Shown in pieces: positions 6,077 through 9,090 of a stretch of 9,090 nucleotides of DNA. The notes under the pieces were generated by a model. The model was given only the letters and a program-made list of their open reading frames with translations. It was not told the DNA's origin and searched no databases. Position 1 is the first letter of the stretch. The number at the start of each line of letters is the position of its first letter. Source of the DNA: Motiliproteus sp048265065 (GTDB lineage Bacteria; Pseudomonadota; Gammaproteobacteria; Pseudomonadales; Balneatricaceae); the NCBI GenBank assembly GCA_048265065.1, contig JBLXCH010000132.1:1-9090 (forward strand), read 5' to 3'. Position numbers and translations under genes: made by a program.

Positions 6077-7266
6077 CAGCTCATAGTGCTCTGTGCTTGT
6101 TTTGTACGGATGCTGAGTGCGGCTATTAGTGCCAGCGGAATCCATGTCACCAGCCAGTGTTCTTTCGGTCTGGACAGAATACCGCCTCCTTCTGTCAAGC
6201 CGCCGCCGATGCCGTAAACCAGCAGTGCGCCGCAGACGATGAACATAAAATTGCCTTTATGCTTCCAGCACTGAAACAGGGCTAGAGCATGCATGGCGAG
6301 CCAAATGATTAAGCCAATAATACCGGTGTAGTAGAGCACGCCGAGTGCAAAGTTGTGAGGCTCACTAAAGCCGTAGGTAGGCATGTCTGCTAGGAATATT
6401 GTCAACTGGGCATCAAACCCAAATCCGTGCCAGGGCTGTTCGGCTACTTTGCTGAGCGTTTTCAACCAAAGCTCGGGGCGGTAAGACAAACCTCGATTGG
6501 ACAGGGCTTCAGGGTAAATTAGAGCCAGGACTACTAATGCAGCTGCGCCGGAAAGCATTAGCCAGAGAGCGCGTTTGCTCCAGCATGCGACTATTAGCCA
6601 GGCGCAGGTCATTGCTGTTGCCAGAAGAGGAGTCCGTGAGCCGGTGGCCAAGACGGCCGCTCCCATGATTGACACTGCAACCAAGGCGGGCCAGCTTTGA
6701 CGAGCGGGTAAGGTCATGCTCAACGCAAGCCAAAGCGCACAGAAGAAACCAAAGAGGTGTGAGCTTAAAAGTGGATTGTCCAGAGCGCCGGTACCTATAA
6801 GACGATCCCCGGGGATTTGGTTGCTAATGAAATTGACTAAACTGTAGGCAGCAATTGGCAGCATCAACAGGGCAGCTAATAGAGTGCTTTGGGCAAGGCG
6901 CTGATGGCTATGGAGCGCCATCAGGGCGCATGCGGCGAACAACATCAATATGTAGAGCGGGCGTTTGAGCAGACTGCTGAAAGATTGGTCGGTATCTGAC
7001 CAGGTGACGCTGAGCAAAGCCCAGGCTGAGAACAGCAGAAAGCTAATGATGACCGGGTTGTGCCACATCGCTTTGCTGGACCTGGGATGCAGAAGCATGA
7101 CGAGTAAAGTAGGGGCGGCGATCGTCATGTAGAACAGCTTGTGGTATAGGCTGCGCTCTGGCAAAACTGCTAGGCCAATGAGCAAGATGACAAAGCCTAA
7201 CGGCAGCAGCCAGTTACAGGAAAATGCAAAAAAATTTTGCGTCCATGCATTGAATTGCGTGCTCAA
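6076..7266 (-). CDS. waaL: WaaL O-antigen ligase
   Basis: A 396-residue polytopic inner-membrane protein, close to the usual length of about 400. Hydrophobic segments run throughout, starting near residues 17-34 and 42-60. A long periplasmic loop spans about residues 252-305. It holds R258 and R263 in NRGLSYRPELW and the conserved EPHNFALG with H304, fitting the H-N-x9-G-x-x-G ligase signature (GIIG at 315-318). The corresponding His is essential in P. aeruginosa WaaL. The enzyme transfers undecaprenyl-diphosphate-linked O polysaccharide to lipid A-core in the periplasm. The start is a TTG at 7264-7266, immediately after an in-frame TAA, and the next Met is at residue 47, inside the membrane region. 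CGGA lies a few bases upstream as a weak ribosome binding site. The stop overlaps the kinase-like start (TGATG), so the two form one operon. It is transcribed away from msbA. Acceptor specificity should match the WapR-type rhamnose, which is inference. Confidence 0.92.
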   Translation of the reverse strand: MSTQFNAWTQNFFAFSCNWLLPLGFVILLIGLAVLPERSLYHKLFYMTIAAPTLLVMLLHPRSSKAMWHNPVIISFLLFSAWALLSVTWSDTDQSFSSLLKRPLYILMLFAACALMALHSHQRLAQSTLLAALLMLPIAAYSLVNFISNQIPGDRLIGTGALDNPLLSSHLFGFFCALWLALSMTLPARQSWPALVAVSIMGAAVLATGSRTPLLATAMTCAWLIVACWSKRALWLMLSGAAALVVLALIYPEALSNRGLSYRPELWLKTLSKVAEQPWHGFGFDAQLTIFLADMPTYGFSEPHNFALGVLYYTGIIGLIIWLAMHALALFQCWKHKGNFMFIVCGALLVYGIGGGLTEGGGILSRPKEHWLVTWIPLALIAALSIRTKQAQSTMS

Positions 7267-7292
7267 TTAAAAAATCCGGTTTGTAAATTGAG
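7262..7292 (-). repeat. Inverted repeat around the waaL start codon
   Basis: CTCAATT at 7262-7268 is the exact reverse complement of AATTGAG at 7286-7292, with 17 bases between. On the waaL transcript this could form a seven-pair hairpin. The TTG start codon would lie in the 3' arm and the CGGA ribosome binding site in the loop. The stem is AT-rich and so only moderately stable. It could reduce waaL translation or be incidental. Confidence 0.4.
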
Positions 7293-7297
7293 CGGCC

Positions 7298-7325
7298 ATT
7301 CTACATGAAGTCGCTGATGTGTCTG
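7298..7325 (-). promoter_or_regulatory. Candidate sigma70 promoter for waaL and the kinase-like gene
   Basis: On the minus strand a -35 box CAGACA (7325-7320, four of six matches to TTGACA) is followed after 16 bases by a -10 box TAGAAT (7303-7298, five of six matches to TATAAT). Transcription would start near 7291 and leave an untranslated leader of about 25 bases before the TTG start codon. This was found by eye only. Confidence 0.4.
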
Positions 7326-7396
7326 CGCGGCGCCAGTAGGACGGGTAGAACCTGGGGTTGCAGGCATCACCCGAGGCTGACCACTTCATATCGCGG

Positions 7397-7424
7397 CTTA
7401 CATGGGCCGAAGTGCTAATATATG
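7397..7424 (+). promoter_or_regulatory. Weak candidate promoter for msbA
   Basis: CTTACA (7397-7402, four of six matches to TTGACA) lies 16 bases before TATATG (7419-7424, four of six matches to TATAAT). An overlapping TAATAT at 7416-7421 is a better -10 match but lacks a well-placed -35. The leader to ATG 7450 would be about 20 bases. Matches of this quality occur by chance, so this marks a likely area rather than a defined site. Confidence 0.28.
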
Positions 7425-7449
7425 CGCCCTTTCCCCAGACGAGAGCCTC

Positions 7450-9090
7450 ATGACTGAGCAAGATCGGCAGCAGCACGCCTCAGGGGTCGGCATCTACTTG
7501 CGTCTGCTCTCCTACGTAAAGCCTTATATTGGTTTATTTTTAATCAGTCTTCTCGGCTTCCTAATATTCGCCTCCACCCAGCCCATGCTGGGCTATATCC
7601 TCAAGTTTTTTGTGGATGGCCTGAGCAATCCGGATGCTGGGTTGTTCGCCAAAGTTCCCTGGCTGCGGGAGCATGCGCCTTGGATTGCTGAACTCAAGCT
7701 ACTGCAGGCGGTGCCACTGCTGATCGTGCTTATCGCTCTGCTGCAAGGCATCGGCTCCTTCCTCGGCAATTTCTTTCTGGCCAAAGTCTCGCTGGGGCTG
7801 GTGCATGACCTGCGCGTGGCGCTGTTCAACAACATGCTGACGCTGCCTAACCGCTACTTTGACAGCCACAATTCCGGGCACCTAATTTCGCGTATCACCT
7901 ACAACGTGACCATGGTCACAGGGGCGGCCACCGATGCGATCAAGGTCGTCGTGCGTGAGGGCATGACGGTAATTTTCCTGTTCGCCACCCTGCTGTGGAT
8001 GAACTGGAAGCTAACGCTGGTGATGGTGGCGATCCTGCCGTTGATTGGTGTCATGGTGTCCAGCGCCAGCAAGAAATTTCGCAAGCAGAGCAAAAAGATT
8101 CAGGTGGCGATGGGTGATGTGACGCATGTTGCCTCTGAGACCATCCAGGGTTACCGGGTGGTGCGCAGCTTCGGTGGCGAGCCTTACGAGCAGGCGCGGT
8201 TTCTGGCGTCCAGCCAGGACAACACGGCCAAGCAGCTACGCATGGTGAAGACCAACGCGGTCTATACCCCCAGCCTGCAGCTGGTGATCTACAGCGCCAT
8301 GGCGGTCTTGATGTTTCTGGTGCTGCTGCTGCGCGGTGATGCCTCGGCAGGGGATCTGGTGGCCTATATCACCCTGGCAGGCCTGCTGCCCAAGCCGATT
8401 CGCCAGCTCTCGGAAGTAAGTTCCACCATCCAGAAAGGCGTTTCCGGCGCAGAAAGCATTTTCGAGCAGTTGGACGAAGAACCTGAAGTCGACAGCGGAT
8501 CGCAAGAGCGTGAGCGCGTCAGTGGGCATTTACAGGTTGAGGGACTCAGCTTCGTCTACCCAGGGACTGACAAGCAGGTGCTGCACGACATCAGCTTCAC
8601 CGTCGAGCCAGGCCAGATGGTGGCGCTGGTCGGGCGCTCGGGCAGCGGCAAGTCCACCTTGGCAAACCTGATCCCGCGCTTCTATCAGCATGATCAGGGG
8701 CAGATTCTGCTGGATGGTGTCGAGGTCGGTGATTACACGCTCCGTAATCTGCGCAGGCATATCGCCCTGGTTACTCAGCAGGTCACGCTGTTCAACGACA
8801 CGGTCGCCAATAACATCGCGTATGGCGATCTGGCCGGCGCGCCGCTTGAAGATATCCAGCGTGCGGCTCGCGATGCCTACGCCGATGAGTTCATCGAGCA
8901 GATGCCGCAGGGTTACCAGACTCATGTCGGTGAGAATGGTGTGCTGCTTTCCGGTGGTCAGCGCCAGCGTCTGGCCATTGCCCGTGCGCTGCTGAAGAAC
9001 GCGCCCGTGCTGATTCTGGATGAGGCGACTTCCGCGCTGGACACCGAATCCGAGCGACATATTCAGGGTGCGCTGGATCATGTGATGACA
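7450..9090 (+). CDS. msbA: MsbA lipid A-core flippase, ABC exporter, 3' end beyond the window
   Basis: The first 547 residues of a half-size ABC exporter that flips lipid A-core from the inner to the outer leaflet of the inner membrane as a homodimer, powered by ATP. The transmembrane domain covers about residues 20-330, with clear hydrophobic stretches at 27-44, 85-105 and 170-205, followed by the nucleotide-binding domain. The latter shows the A-loop Tyr370, Walker A GRSGSGKST (395-403, K401), Q-loop Q443 in LVTQQ, signature LSGGQRQR (500-507) and Walker B VLILDEA (520-526, D524 and E525). The H-loop falls outside the window. About 50-55 residues are missing if the full length is near 600. 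ATG 7450 has GAGAG at 7441-7445 close upstream, and the reading frame stays open to base 9090. Codon use is GC-rich, unlike the waaL side. The call as MsbA rather than another lipid exporter rests on the family match and the waaL context. Confidence 0.93.
   Translation, partial: MTEQDRQQHASGVGIYLRLLSYVKPYIGLFLISLLGFLIFASTQPMLGYILKFFVDGLSNPDAGLFAKVPWLREHAPWIAELKLLQAVPLLIVLIALLQGIGSFLGNFFLAKVSLGLVHDLRVALFNNMLTLPNRYFDSHNSGHLISRITYNVTMVTGAATDAIKVVVREGMTVIFLFATLLWMNWKLTLVMVAILPLIGVMVSSASKKFRKQSKKIQVAMGDVTHVASETIQGYRVVRSFGGEPYEQARFLASSQDNTAKQLRMVKTNAVYTPSLQLVIYSAMAVLMFLVLLLRGDASAGDLVAYITLAGLLPKPIRQLSEVSSTIQKGVSGAESIFEQLDEEPEVDSGSQERERVSGHLQVEGLSFVYPGTDKQVLHDISFTVEPGQMVALVGRSGSGKSTLANLIPRFYQHDQGQILLDGVEVGDYTLRNLRRHIALVTQQVTLFNDTVANNIAYGDLAGAPLEDIQRAARDAYADEFIEQMPQGYQTHVGENGVLLSGGQRQRLAIARALLKNAPVLILDEATSALDTESERHIQGALDHVMT

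Larger units (their letters stand above)
7267..7449. promoter_or_regulatory. Divergent intergenic region between waaL and msbA
   Basis: This 183-base segment is the only real gap in the window and must hold promoters for both the leftward waaL operon and rightward msbA. It is AT-rich next to waaL and again at about 7411-7424, and GC-rich in between. I see no tRNA, small open reading frame with a convincing start, or intrinsic terminator. Candidate promoter elements are listed separately. Confidence 0.7.

Noticed and set aside
6077..6145. N-terminal extension of the kinase-like protein starting at 6145
   Set aside because: It would overlap the end of waaL by 70 bases, while the ATG at 6076 gives a standard TGATG coupled start and the conserved region begins after it.
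7304..7415. Small RNA or riboswitch in the central part of the waaL-msbA gap
   Set aside because: No extended stem, conserved core or terminator could be found by eye, and the segment is short.
7267..7476. Minus-strand 69-codon frame directly upstream of waaL, in the same frame
   Set aside because: It overlaps the start of msbA, has no ribosome binding site or domain signal, and ends in TAA just before the waaL TTG. It is most likely random open frame in intergenic DNA.

Overview
The window is a chromosomal lipopolysaccharide (LPS) core-assembly locus from a gammaproteobacterium, most likely Pseudomonas in the broad sense. Three things point there: a heptose-type carbamoyltransferase followed by a WapH-like glycosyltransferase, a WaaL O-antigen ligase paired with a Pseudomonas-type 'toluene tolerance / LPS kinase' protein, and a divergent msbA. 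This matches, from memory, the gene neighbourhood around PA4997-PA5005 of P. aeruginosa PAO1. No species can be assigned from the sequence alone. No RNA genes, insertion sequences, CRISPR arrays or integrase genes were seen.

Layout. Positions 1-5446 read rightward as one tightly packed operon. It holds the C-terminal part of a carbamoyltransferase (5' end outside the window), a WapH-like GT4 glycosyltransferase, a DUF6625-type putative glycosyltransferase, a second GT4 enzyme paralogous to the first, a WapR-like GT2 glycosyltransferase, and a CatB-like left-handed beta-helix acetyltransferase. Adjacent genes overlap by 1-14 bases or lie 6 bases apart, so translational coupling is likely throughout. 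Positions 5441-7266 read leftward: waaL, then a small atypical kinase-fold protein coupled to it through a TGATG overlap. The two operons meet tail to tail in a shared 6-base palindrome that supplies both stop codons. A 183-base intergenic region (7267-7449) separates waaL from msbA, which reads rightward and runs off the right edge.

How the genes fit together. Inner-core heptose would be carbamoylated by the first gene product. The four glycosyltransferases would add outer-core sugars on the cytoplasmic face, and the acetyltransferase could O-acetylate core or donor sugars. MsbA would flip lipid A-core across the inner membrane, and WaaL would attach O antigen on the periplasmic side. The kinase-fold protein may act on the core or in regulation, but its catalytic loop is degenerate.

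The ends (carbamoyltransferase, msbA) look GC-rich and conserved. The middle, from the DUF6625 gene through waaL, is visibly AT-richer, as expected for the strain-variable outer-core part of the locus. The least explained items are the DUF6625 enzyme, the acetyltransferase, the kinase-like protein without the usual catalytic Asp, and the possible hairpin over the TTG start of waaL. I see no clearly new multi-gene system beyond this LPS locus.
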